Shown here: positions 1 through 5,142 of the stretch, piece after piece
How positions within the stretch are numbered: the stretch's first letter is position 1
Layout of the letters: each line of letters begins with the position of its first letter
Program-made: the position numbers and the translations under genes
The notes under the pieces: generated by a model
The model's input: only the letters and a program-made list of their open reading frames with translations
What the model was told of the DNA's origin: nothing
Databases searched by the model: none
NCBI GenBank assembly: GCA_005879655.1
Contig: VBJK01000398.1
Location: forward strand, 1 to 5,392
From: Chloroflexota bacterium
Lineage (GTDB): Bacteria; Chloroflexota; Ktedonobacteria; Ktedonobacterales; Ktedonobacteraceae
DNA: 5,392 nucleotides
Direction: 5' to 3'

Positions 1-796
1 CAGGACCACCAAGCAACACAACACAAGAATGCTGCTCAAGCAAAGGGACAATAGGGTACTGTTGCTTCTCTTCTGACGACGATTTGTCTTCAAACCCTGA
101 CAACATGGACTGTCGTCCTGCCACACGGGATTGTACAATCACGCGTAATGGCACAAAGATACCGTTGAGTTCAGGATCTTCGTTCTTATCGCCACGATCT
201 TTAGGAATAACGCCACTTATTTTCAAGCGCCGCAGTGTTTCTGTAAGATGAGTAGTGTACACTGCTATATCTTTTTCTAGCTGCTCCTCCGTGTAACCCT
301 TTGCAAGCTCTTTGGCTGTCTGGCCATGCTCTTTAGTGCCATTTAATTCTGTGACAATACTACGAATCTCTTTAGCAATCTGAGCAAGTACCCGATCCCG
401 TTTCGCCACCTCCATAACAGGCTTGGCATCCCTTGGTAGCCACTGGATTTTGCTGAACACGAGGCCATCACAGTTAGCCGAGCGCACAAGAATCGGTATA
501 ACGTGTGCCTTACCCTCCTCATGTAGCTTCATCGCCTCCTTCAGTTCAATACCCATGCAATAGCCGGAGTTGATGAAGTCGGGACTGATCAATAAAAGAA
601 TAATACGCGCTGTCCTCAAATGGACACTGATCTCGTCTGCCCACTGCGTACCAAGGCCAATACAGCGATCATGCCATCCTACAATAAGCCCTTGCTGCTC
701 AAGCCCACTCAGGTGTTTACCGAGTTGATCGCGTATCGCCTCGTCCTTGTGGGCATAGGAGTAAAAGATACTAACAGGCTCAATCTGCTCAGACAT
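1..796 (-). CDS. TIR-domain STAND/NACHT-type NTPase, N-terminal part (runs off the left edge)
   Basis: Translating the minus strand from ATG at 796-794 gives 265 uninterrupted codons to the window edge. Residues about 8-90 form a TIR domain: box 1 reads FYSYAHKDEA (11-20), the core strand is IILLLISPDF (65-74), and the segment GYCMGIELKEAM (78-89) places Glu84 where TIR NADases carry their catalytic glutamate. A charged helical linker (about 125-195) and FVPLRVIV (214-221) follow. The last visible residues, VVLLGGP (259-265), look like the start of a Walker A loop of a NACHT/STAND ATPase; the GKS/T part lies outside the window. TIR-STAND proteins are NLR-like immune receptors that sense a phage or other trigger, oligomerise and deplete NAD; that role is inferred by family. 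A purine-rich AAGGAAAG (808-815) lies 11 nt upstream of the ATG. The frame stays open upstream to a TAA at 854-856 without a better start. The sensor domain is not visible. Confidence 0.85.
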   Translation of the reverse strand, partial: MSEQIEPVSIFYSYAHKDEAIRDQLGKHLSGLEQQGLIVGWHDRCIGLGTQWADEISVHLRTARIILLLISPDFINSGYCMGIELKEAMKLHEEGKAHVIPILVRSANCDGLVFSKIQWLPRDAKPVMEVAKRDRVLAQIAKEIRSIVTELNGTKEHGQTAKELAKGYTEEQLEKDIAVYTTHLTETLRRLKISGVIPKDRGDKNEDPELNGIFVPLRVIVQSRVAGRQSMLSGFEDKSSSEEKQQYPIVPLLEQHSCVVLLGGP

Positions 797-1207
797 AACA
801 ATCAAAACTTTCCTTGCGCTATCGCTAACTCTTTCTACTGAAGATAAATGCTCTTACAGTATAATGATGTGTATAAGGCATGTCAATACGCCAGCCGATG
901 GATGTCTTTTTTAGAACGCAGAAACCCAGCCCAATCAGTCTAAAGACCAGCAAAAAGCATAGAGAGGAATATTCAGCCTGCACACATTTGATTTTTTCTT
1001 TCCTTTAGCATCATATATATCCGACCACTGAACCTTCAGAGACGTAGTATACCTAGAATTGATGAATTTACTTGTAGATTCGTGCTCTTATGTATATGGA
1101 TACTTAGCATTACCTTGTATAGCGTATCAGAGTATGATGTACCTTATTTCTAGGCTAACTTAAGTAGAGAACCACATAATAGTCGCGGAATAGATAAGAG
1201 GCACATA
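797..1207. other. AT-rich divergent intergenic region
   Basis: This gene-free stretch separates the TIR gene (minus) from the small membrane-protein gene (plus). It holds the TIR-gene promoter at 858-886 and, at the other end, a Shine-Dalgarno-like AAGAGG at 1196-1201. CACATAAT occurs twice just before the small gene (near 1173 and at 1202). I looked for a plus-strand promoter: TATGAT at 1133-1138 is a plausible -10, but the hexamer 17 bp upstream (TTACCT) is a weak -35, so I do not call it. I see no tRNA, no convincing ORF on either strand and no long inverted repeat. Confidence 0.6.
858..886 (-). promoter_or_regulatory. sigma70-type promoter of the TIR-domain gene
   Basis: On the minus strand a perfect -35 box TTGACA (886-881) is followed by exactly 17 bp and a -10 box TATACT (863-858). 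Transcription would begin near 851, giving a leader of about 55 nt before the ATG at 796. It is the best promoter match I found in the window. No operator-like palindrome overlaps it, so strong constitutive expression of a possible immune receptor is the simplest reading. Confidence 0.7.
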
Positions 1208-1405
1208 ATGGACTTAATACTATACTTCCTCGCAGCCGTGATCGTCATACTACTCCTAGTTGGATTTGCCCTCCTCGCTGTTCGCCTACACACGAGAGAA
1301 GAAATATATGAGGAGCTAGAGGAAAAAGCTCACCTACTGGAAACGGACGAGCTACCAAAGCGAAGCTCCCTCAGAGCCTTGAGAGGTGAACATACCAGCA
1401 TTTGA
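1208..1405 (+). CDS. small single-pass membrane protein, unknown function
   Basis: This is a 65-residue ORF. Residues 2-25 are an almost purely hydrophobic helix rich in Leu, Ile, Val and Ala. They are followed by RLHTREEIYEELEEKAHLLE (26-45), a strongly charged and probably helical segment, and a basic tail. This suggests an N-terminal membrane anchor with a cytoplasmic helical tail, although topology is not proven. AAGAGG at 1196-1201 lies 6 nt before the ATG and supports the start. The gene is divergent from the TIR gene and convergent with the LIM/DA1 gene. Its last two codons and TGA stop fall inside a 27-bp direct repeat (1399-1425), so the native C-terminus may have been replaced or trimmed. 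I recognise no family. It could be a chance ORF, but the hydrophobic and charged layout plus the SD make a real gene more likely. Confidence 0.6.
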   Translation: MDLILYFLAAVIVILLLVGFALLAVRLHTREEIYEELEEKAHLLETDELPKRSSLRALRGEHTSI

Positions 1406-1472
1406 TCATACATGCTGTAGCGACGCGGCTTGTCCCGCCTTCAACCATTTGATCATACATGCCGTAGCGACG
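1399..1472 (+). repeat. pair of 27-bp direct repeats
   Basis: The segments 1399-1425 and 1446-1472 are identical at 26 of 27 positions; the single difference is T versus C in the GC[T/C]GTAG part. The copies start 47 bp apart. Each opens with CATTTGATCATACATG and closes with GTAGCGACG. The first copy covers the stop codon of the small membrane-protein gene. Within both, ATTTGATCAT is a shared decamer that returns in inverted orientation at 1843-1852, beyond the far end of the repeat cluster. Confidence 0.75.
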
Positions 1473-1476
1473 AACA

Positions 1477-1687
1477 GGGGCCGTAGGGACAGTGGCTTGT
1501 TCCTGTCCGTGTCTCTACAGCCCCGCCATCCGTCCTAACCAAAACACACAAAATAGAAGTGCACGGTGCGATTCAACGCACCGCGCACGCCCTCTTTTTA
1601 TACCAACCTGCGTTCAGTGGTACCAATCTCACAGGTCCCCTTGCCTTCGCGGCTCCCAACGGCGCAAGGCACTGTCCCTACGGCCCC
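1477..1687. repeat. MITE-like element with 23-bp inverted ends, containing a REP-like palindrome
   Basis: The 23 bp at 1477-1499 and the reverse complement of 1665-1687 match at 22 of 23 positions (start GGGGCCGTAGGGACAGTG). This bounds a 211-bp non-coding unit. The left end is also part of a compact 48-bp palindrome, 1477-1524, whose arms GGGGCCGTAGGGACA and the complement of TGTCTCTACAGCCCC match at 13 of 15 positions. The segment 1510-1535 is repeated directly at 1673-1698 with 4 mismatches in 26. No transposase lies inside, so it is either a non-autonomous element or two REP-like palindromes caught in inverted orientation. I see no clear target duplication next to the 23-bp ends. Confidence 0.6.
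1559..1600 (+). terminator. hairpin with T-rich tail, possible bidirectional terminator
   Basis: GGTGCG (1565-1570) and CGCACC (1577-1582) form a perfect stem around the loop ATTCAA. It is extended outside a 2-nt internal loop by GTGC (1559-1562) and GCAC (1585-1588). TTTTT follows at 1595-1599, about 6 nt past the stem, which is further than ideal. On the opposite strand the stem is followed by TTCTATTTTG, so it may also serve the LIM/DA1 gene. Its position between two convergent genes fits termination. Confidence 0.45.
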
Positions 1688-1741
1688 GCCTTCCGTTCAA
1701 GATCGTCTCTTTGAACGCAAGTCGGCATCAGGTCCCTCTGA

Positions 1742-1844
1742 ATCGTAGGGGCGTGGGCGACCGCAAAGGATCGCCGTTCGGAGGTCCTCGTCCATCTCCT
1801 CGCGCCAGAAGCCTCGGGCGGGGACAGAGCCTTGCCCCTACGAT
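1742..1844. repeat. 103-bp palindromic repeat with 11-bp perfect inverted ends
   Basis: ATCGTAGGGGC at 1742-1752 and its exact complement at 1834-1844 bound this element. Inside, GGCGACC (from 1756) can pair with GATCGCC (from 1769) except for one wobble position. The right part, reading from the minus strand, begins GTAGGGGCAAGGCTCTGTCC and resembles the GTAGGGACAGTGGCTTG ends of the neighbouring element, so all appear to belong to one repeat family. It ends 33 bp before the stop codon of the LIM/DA1 gene. There is no coding content. Confidence 0.6.
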
Positions 1845-1877
1845 GATCAAATACCTGCCCTTGAGAAGGAAAAATAA

Positions 1878-2531
1878 CTAGCGGGGAAGTTGCTTTGTCG
1901 TATTCAGGATCGTCAATAAGCGCGGAAAGCCATATTTCTCGGTAAGCGCGTGTAGACGTCGGAAGCCATCGCTATATACAGAATTTGGATTTTTCTCGAT
2001 TGAAGATGCATAGTAATTTGCTTCGGGTGTATTTAGATGCTGGTAGTAACGATATGACAGTAGCTCACAAAATCCTTCCTCTCCCCAGGTAGGTAAATCC
2101 AGAATGTCGTGTACAATGAGCCAGACATGCCCAAGCTCATGTAGTGTTACCCCTTGGAATAGGATCTTGGGTAAACCGTGAAGAATGGCAACACCGCTTA
2201 CTTCGGTGCGTACAATGCGACCATCCTGTGCATACGTTGTGCTCGTTGTTACGCCCAATGAGTGAGATCCATGGCGTTCGTGTAGCAACTGAGCCAGTTT
2301 TGCCCGATTACACAATTCCAGCTTGAGTGGCAAATTGTTGTAAGTTAATCCCTCGCTATTAAGCCAGTGAACAACACGCGAGTAGAGAGGTTTCGCCTCT
2401 TCCATCGTCTCGACGGCATCAGCGCGACAGATAGGGCAACGTACAGTCTCAGCTCCACGCTCTTGCTGTTTTGGAGCTACCAAACGACCACAGTACTCAC
2501 AATGAGGATATTGCTGTTGATGATCCTTACA
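1878..2531 (-). CDS. LIM/DA1-like metallopeptidase, C-terminal part after the frame break
   Basis: This frame carries the rest of the LIM gene that starts at 2749. Read from the break it begins CKDHQQQYPHCEYCGRLV, then CPIC, so CEYC and CPIC form a zinc-ribbon-like C4 set. The catalytic part follows: HGLPKILFQGVTLHELGHVW holds an HExxH zinc-protease motif (His at 2141-2139 and 2129-2127), and GEEGFCELLSYRYY about 16 residues later gives the acidic third-ligand candidate. The order GLP...HExxH-x-WL...EEG matches the DA1-like peptidase domain, known from plant ubiquitin-activated peptidases. An independent start could only be TTG at 2483, without a convincing SD, and would delete the CEYC pair. 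I therefore read this as the downstream half of one gene, reached by a -1 frameshift or separated by mutation. The stop is at 1878-1880. The substrate is unknown. Confidence 0.75.
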   Translation of the reverse strand, partial: CKDHQQQYPHCEYCGRLVAPKQQERGAETVRCPICRADAVETMEEAKPLYSRVVHWLNSEGLTYNNLPLKLELCNRAKLAQLLHERHGSHSLGVTTSTTYAQDGRIVRTEVSGVAILHGLPKILFQGVTLHELGHVWLIVHDILDLPTWGEEGFCELLSYRYYQHLNTPEANYYASSIEKNPNSVYSDGFRRLHALTEKYGFPRLLTILNTTKQLPR

Positions 2532-2749
2532 AAATTTGGGGCGACAAACTGGCTATAACATTGAGCATGATATGGTGCGTGATCGTGCAAAAGGAAACTG
2601 TCACTCCCAATGGGACGACTACAGCCCGCACATACAAAATGCTCTGGATGCCATACCGACCCTAATGCCTGTAAGTACTCTCCCCCAATTAGCTGGCCAC
2701 AACCAGCACAAACCATCTGATTCAAATCCCGCTCAATAAGACTTGCCAT
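2477..2749 (-). CDS. LIM-zinc domain protein, N-terminal part of the LIM/DA1 gene
   Basis: The product is one complete LIM domain with all eight ligands. Zinc site 1 is CAGC, then 16 residues, then H-x2-H (in WHPEH). Site 2 is C-x2-C (CAGC), 17 residues, then H-x2-C (HAQC). I chose ATG at 2749 because GGAGA (2765-2761) lies 11 nt upstream. A GTG at 2800 would add 17 residues (MNRLFHAIW...) but has no SD. After ...SQFVAPNF the zero frame continues as a hydrophobic, unfamily-like tail ending NILIVSTVVVW and stops at TAG 2479-2477. The minus-1 frame instead reads straight into CKDHQQQYPHC and the peptidase. The zero-frame tail is therefore probably either a frameshift by-product or decay. The fused product would be 290 residues. 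LIM domains usually bind protein partners; here the domain may present substrates to the peptidase. Confidence 0.75.
   Translation of the reverse strand: MASLIERDLNQMVCAGCGQLIGGEYLQALGSVWHPEHFVCAGCSRPIGSDSFLLHDHAPYHAQCYSQFVAPNFVRIINSNILIVSTVVVW
2531..2537 (-). other. candidate -1 slippery heptamer / frame-break point in the LIM/DA1 gene
   Basis: On the minus strand the bases are A_AAT_TTT in the zero frame (codons Asn-Phe at 2536-2531), a textbook X_XXY_YYZ pattern. Slipping back one base makes the next codon TGT and joins the LIM half exactly to the CKDH...HExxH half. A weak downstream stem (AGGAT pairing with ATCCT, 13-nt loop) starts only about 3 nt later, and there is no SD-like stimulator upstream. 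Programmed shifting is therefore possible but unproven. A mutation or an internal deletion is the competing reading. Confidence 0.4.
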
Positions 2750-2828
2750 GTCTTCAACTTTCTCCGATAGTATCCATATAGCGTGAAAGAGGCGATTCAC
2801 ACATGCTTGTGTTGTTGCACGCCTTTTT

Positions 2829-2858
2829 AATATAGTCTAGCATGGTTTCATATGTCAA
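2829..2858 (-). promoter_or_regulatory. probable promoter of the LIM/DA1 gene
   Basis: Reading the minus strand, TTGACA (2858-2853) is followed after 18 bp by TATATT (2834-2829). Transcription would start near 2822, leaving a leader of about 70 nt to the preferred ATG at 2749. It lies 76 bp from the left end of the insertion sequence, so it was not destroyed by the insertion. Confidence 0.55.
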
Positions 2859-2929
2859 CAGGCTCACCTTCTCGCGTATAGCCGGTAAGCCGTTATGAAC
2901 GTTCTTGTTTCAGAGACTTTCAGAAGAAC

Positions 2930-2934
2930 CTAAG
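2930..2934 (+). repeat. left target-site duplication of the insertion sequence
   Basis: CTAAG here and CTAAG at 4400-4404 directly abut the two inverted ends. The first four bases, CTAA, fit the YTAR target duplication I recall for IS701-type elements; the fifth base is ambiguous because the element end itself can start with G. Confidence 0.65.
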
Positions 2935-2959
2935 CTTGACTTTGTACATTTCCAACTGA

Positions 2960-4300
2960 TTAACAAACGGCGAAAGTGAGCCGATCAAGTACAGATCGGG
3001 GCAGTAAAACCACATCAGGATCAACAGGTGATGTGGGAAAAGTCTCCAAGTTCCAGAAACGTCGTCGAACTTCAGCGAACACATCACGAAAGGTGGCGGT
3101 CTGTTTGCGATACCAAGCGGTTTGTGCGATGGGAAGCCGACCACCAGGAGCAAGGGCGTTCCCAAAGAGGGCCACGAGGCTGTAAAGGCTAAAGAGCATT
3201 GGAGTAGTCCGTTCGATAGCCAGATCCGACCATTGGCGTTGGGTCTCGATGCCCAAGTGGGCACGAGTTTCCTCAAACGTCACTTCCAAACTCCAGCGTT
3301 TCATGAAGTCTCGAACAATCTGTTCTGGCGTCAGGGTGAGATCGGTGGAAAAGATGGCTTTTGGTGGACGCTTGCCCGATGGATCACGAGTGAGCACCCA
3401 TCGAATGGGTAAGGGATCAGAACCAGTGCGATACCACAAGGCTGTTCCTGTGCATATCTCTATGGTTCGCTCCCCTTGGCTGTACCAGTCTAAGGTAAGC
3501 TTCTGCCAGTTGGTTTCTGGGGTCTGTAAGACTTGTTCCAGAGAAGGAAGCCGTTGGCCCACGACTCTGGGACGACCAATGGTATGCTGGGTACGCGAAG
3601 GCGGTGGCTCATGGAGTACTGCATCCAACCGACCAGTCGTGATCAGGGTTACTTGCTGCGCTTTAGCATGCAGACCCAGCTCTAGCACACAGTAGGCGGT
3701 GTCGCCTATCAGCTTGATCTCCCGATCGGGAAGCCATCGACGGACCAAGCTGATCATCTGATGCGCCAACATCCCCACGGTTTTGTGCCGCTTGCCCAAC
3801 CGTTCGCTCACTTCAGGAGTCGTCGCCAGCACACACAGGAAAGGTAATGCCCATCGCTGCTTGGTCCAGGGCAACGTCACGACTACTGCCATCACGATCC
3901 AGCGCAACCCTGGGCTGCTCACCGAGCGTTCTTTACTGGAGAGAGCACTATCGCGGTAATGCCCTCGTTTGCTGATTTTGCTGCCCCAGCGACGTTCCAG
4001 TGTTTCGTCAATGACCAGATCCACGCAGGTGCCTGCTGGCACAAACGTCTCGACGATGAGAAGGAGCAACTGGCGGCTCACTGCTAACGGAGACCACCGT
4101 GCCCGATTGAGCACCTGATGAAACAGGCTCCAATTGCTTGCCTTCTCATTGCCTGTGGAACGCAATGCCGCTGCCACAGTGCGGCGTCCGTGAGCCAAGA
4201 GTGTTCCTGTTAACAATGTCATGAGTTTGCTCCATGTTGGGGCTGTGAATAATGGTCGAAAGACCGTCAAAACTTCTATAATAGAGGCGGGAAGAGGCAT
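2960..4300 (-). CDS. DDE transposase of the insertion sequence (IS701/IS4-like)
   Basis: The 446-residue protein cuts and rejoins DNA at the element's ends. In numbering from the upstream ATG at 4306, the likely catalytic triad is Asp100 in LVIDETLERRWG, Asp202 in LIGDTAYC and Glu341 in KRWSLEVTFEETRAHLG. Other family-like landmarks are FHQVLNRARWSPLA (62-75), GLRWIVMAVV (133-142) and KRHKT (172-176). I prefer ATG 4300 over ATG 4306 because AAGGAG (4313-4308) is 7 nt from the former and only 1 nt from the latter. The frame is intact and of usual length, so activity is plausible. Its SD is part of a leader hairpin. The CDS has the balanced base composition of a mobile gene beside AT-richer neighbours. 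The exact family (IS701 versus another IS4-like group) is less certain than the DDE assignment. Confidence 0.9.
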   Translation of the reverse strand: MPLPASIIEVLTVFRPLFTAPTWSKLMTLLTGTLLAHGRRTVAAALRSTGNEKASNWSLFHQVLNRARWSPLAVSRQLLLLIVETFVPAGTCVDLVIDETLERRWGSKISKRGHYRDSALSSKERSVSSPGLRWIVMAVVVTLPWTKQRWALPFLCVLATTPEVSERLGKRHKTVGMLAHQMISLVRRWLPDREIKLIGDTAYCVLELGLHAKAQQVTLITTGRLDAVLHEPPPSRTQHTIGRPRVVGQRLPSLEQVLQTPETNWQKLTLDWYSQGERTIEICTGTALWYRTGSDPLPIRWVLTRDPSGKRPPKAIFSTDLTLTPEQIVRDFMKRWSLEVTFEETRAHLGIETQRQWSDLAIERTTPMLFSLYSLVALFGNALAPGGRLPIAQTAWYRKQTATFRDVFAEVRRRFWNLETFPTSPVDPDVVLLPRSVLDRLTFAVC

Positions 4301-4307
4301 GAACATT

Positions 4308-4357
4308 CTCCTTGGGTGAGATAGTGTTTTGATCAGCTTCTATCTTACCCCAAGAAG
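4308..4357 (-). promoter_or_regulatory. leader hairpin that would sequester the transposase ribosome binding site
   Basis: On the minus-strand RNA the 5' arm (4357-4340) reads CUUCUUGGGGUAAGAUAG and the 3' arm (4324-4308) reads CUAUCUCACCCAAGGAG. They pair over 17 positions around a 15-nt loop, with one A-C mismatch, one bulged G and one G-U pair. The last six paired bases of the 3' arm are the SD AAGGAG. A transcript that begins upstream of 4357, for example one reading in from the methyltransferase gene, would hide the SD. One that begins inside the 5' arm would not. IS10 and IS50 use this kind of protection; its use here is inferred. Confidence 0.6.
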
Positions 4358-4399
4358 CTTCATGCCTGGTCCTTTCTTCCAAAAATGTACAAAGTCAAG

Positions 4400-4404
4400 C
4401 TAAG
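4400..4404 (+). repeat. right target-site duplication of the insertion sequence
   Basis: CTAAG directly follows the right inverted end and matches 2930-2934. It lies 3 bp from the methyltransferase stop codon (4408-4410), so the insertion spared the coding sequence. Confidence 0.65.
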
Positions 4405-4407
4405 GCT

Positions 4408-5106
4408 CTATCTGGCTAAAACGAGCAGACTAAAGCCGCCCAGTATACGCGCAGCAAGGTCTTGGTGAATATTGAACAACAACTTTCTTGGGAGTAGGAG
4501 TATTTTTCTCTTCAAATTTTCTGGCGGTATCTCAAGTGCTCTGCGAGTGTAAAAGTAGTCAATCACTTCATACCCGGCATCCTGTAATGTTCTGATAGCG
4601 GTCTCTTTTGTGTAATAGTGGATATGCCCATAAGCATCACGCGTATATAACAAGCCATTGGGACGCAAAACGCTTTGTAACGAGATATCCAGTGGAATAT
4701 GGAATATCTTGTTCTGACCCTTTGACTTCAACGCCCTTAGAAAGCCAAAACAATCTTCCAGGTGCTCGAAAACATCTAGCACTAGTAAAAGATCAAAAAA
4801 AGCATCCTGCTCTTGTCGGATATCAGCTAGTTTGAAGTGCAATCGTTCGTTAGCCTTAGGCGTACAGAATGATATTGCCTGTGGCGAAATATCATATCCC
4901 CATAAGATGCAGTCATCCTGTACCCCCTTTTGAAGCTCCTTCAGCACCTCGCCTACCCCACAACCTACTTCGCAGATGGTTTGTGGGGTGAGGTTATGCT
5001 TTTTTAGCATACGCTCTATCTGAAGGGCCTTCCAGGGTGACTCTTCTATATGCCACCCTGGATTTTTCTCTAGGTATTCCCCGTTTATGTATGCATTTTC
5101 GAGCAT
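4408..5106 (-). CDS. class I SAM-dependent methyltransferase
   Basis: The 232-residue protein has a Rossmann-type methyltransferase core. Motif I is ICEVGCGVGEVL (44-55), which binds S-adenosylmethionine. The following acidic strand is WGYDISPQAI (69-78), LADI (93-96) supplies the next loop, and FDLLLVLDVFEHLED (104-118) is the motif typical of Methyltransf_23-like enzymes. IFHIPLDISLQSVLR (134-148) and YGHIHYYTKET (159-169) look like the substrate-side segments seen in glycan-cluster methyltransferases. The C-terminal 35 residues are basic and hydrophobic. The start is firm: GGGAGG (5116-5111) lies 4 nt before the ATG. It begins 36 nt after the stop of the deacetylase-like gene and is probably co-transcribed with it, which suggests a small-molecule or sugar acceptor in surface polysaccharide synthesis. 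The acceptor cannot be read from the sequence. The insertion sequence sits just past its stop. Confidence 0.85.
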   Translation of the reverse strand: MLENAYINGEYLEKNPGWHIEESPWKALQIERMLKKHNLTPQTICEVGCGVGEVLKELQKGVQDDCILWGYDISPQAISFCTPKANERLHFKLADIRQEQDAFFDLLLVLDVFEHLEDCFGFLRALKSKGQNKIFHIPLDISLQSVLRPNGLLYTRDAYGHIHYYTKETAIRTLQDAGYEVIDYFYTRRALEIPPENLKRKILLLPRKLLFNIHQDLAARILGGFSLLVLAR

Positions 5107-5142
5107 CTATCCTCCCTCTACAGTTTTATACAGTTTTCAGTT

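Larger units (their letters stand above)
2935..4399 (-). mobile_element. complete insertion sequence, IS701/IS4-like, 1,465 bp
   Basis: The ends are perfect 17-bp inverted repeats: CTTGACTTTGTACATTT at 2935-2951 and its complement at 4383-4399. If the palindromic AGCTT junction is counted, 19 bp match. CTAAG flanks both sides. One transposase gene fills almost the whole element, stopping 25 bp inside the left end, with a 99-bp leader at the right end. No passenger gene is present. The clean ends, intact reading frame and matching duplication point to a recent and possibly still active insertion. Removing it and one CTAAG restores a simple junction 3 bp after the methyltransferase stop. The family name is inferred from the protein and the YTAR-like target. 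Confidence 0.85.

Noticed and set aside
620..841. 73-codon plus-strand open frame
   Set aside because: It is the reverse of the TIR coding sequence, which shows strong domain conservation on the other strand.
1399..1472. CRISPR-like repeat pair
   Set aside because: There are only two copies, no third repeat or regular spacer, no cas genes, and the motifs belong to the palindromic repeat family next to it.
1492..1881. 129-codon plus-strand open frame
   Set aside because: It runs through the repeat cluster, is rich in Arg, Pro and Ser, has no SD and matches no fold pattern; it is explained by the repeats being GC-rich.
2367..2739. Three short plus-strand frames over the LIM/DA1 gene
   Set aside because: All are antisense to zinc-ligand-bearing coding sequence, lack SDs and have no recognisable motifs.
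3249..3695. 148-codon plus-strand open frame inside the insertion sequence
   Set aside because: It is antisense to the transposase, overlaps its conserved catalytic region and has low-complexity composition; the transposase frame explains the region.
4146..4382. 78-codon minus-strand frame overlapping the start of the transposase gene
   Set aside because: It is an alternate frame without a convincing SD. It crosses the leader hairpin and the transposase start; a frameshifted regulator is conceivable but unsupported.
4375..4399. Inward promoter in the right end of the insertion sequence (TTGACT in the inverted repeat)
   Set aside because: No acceptable -10 hexamer lies 16-18 bp downstream of it.
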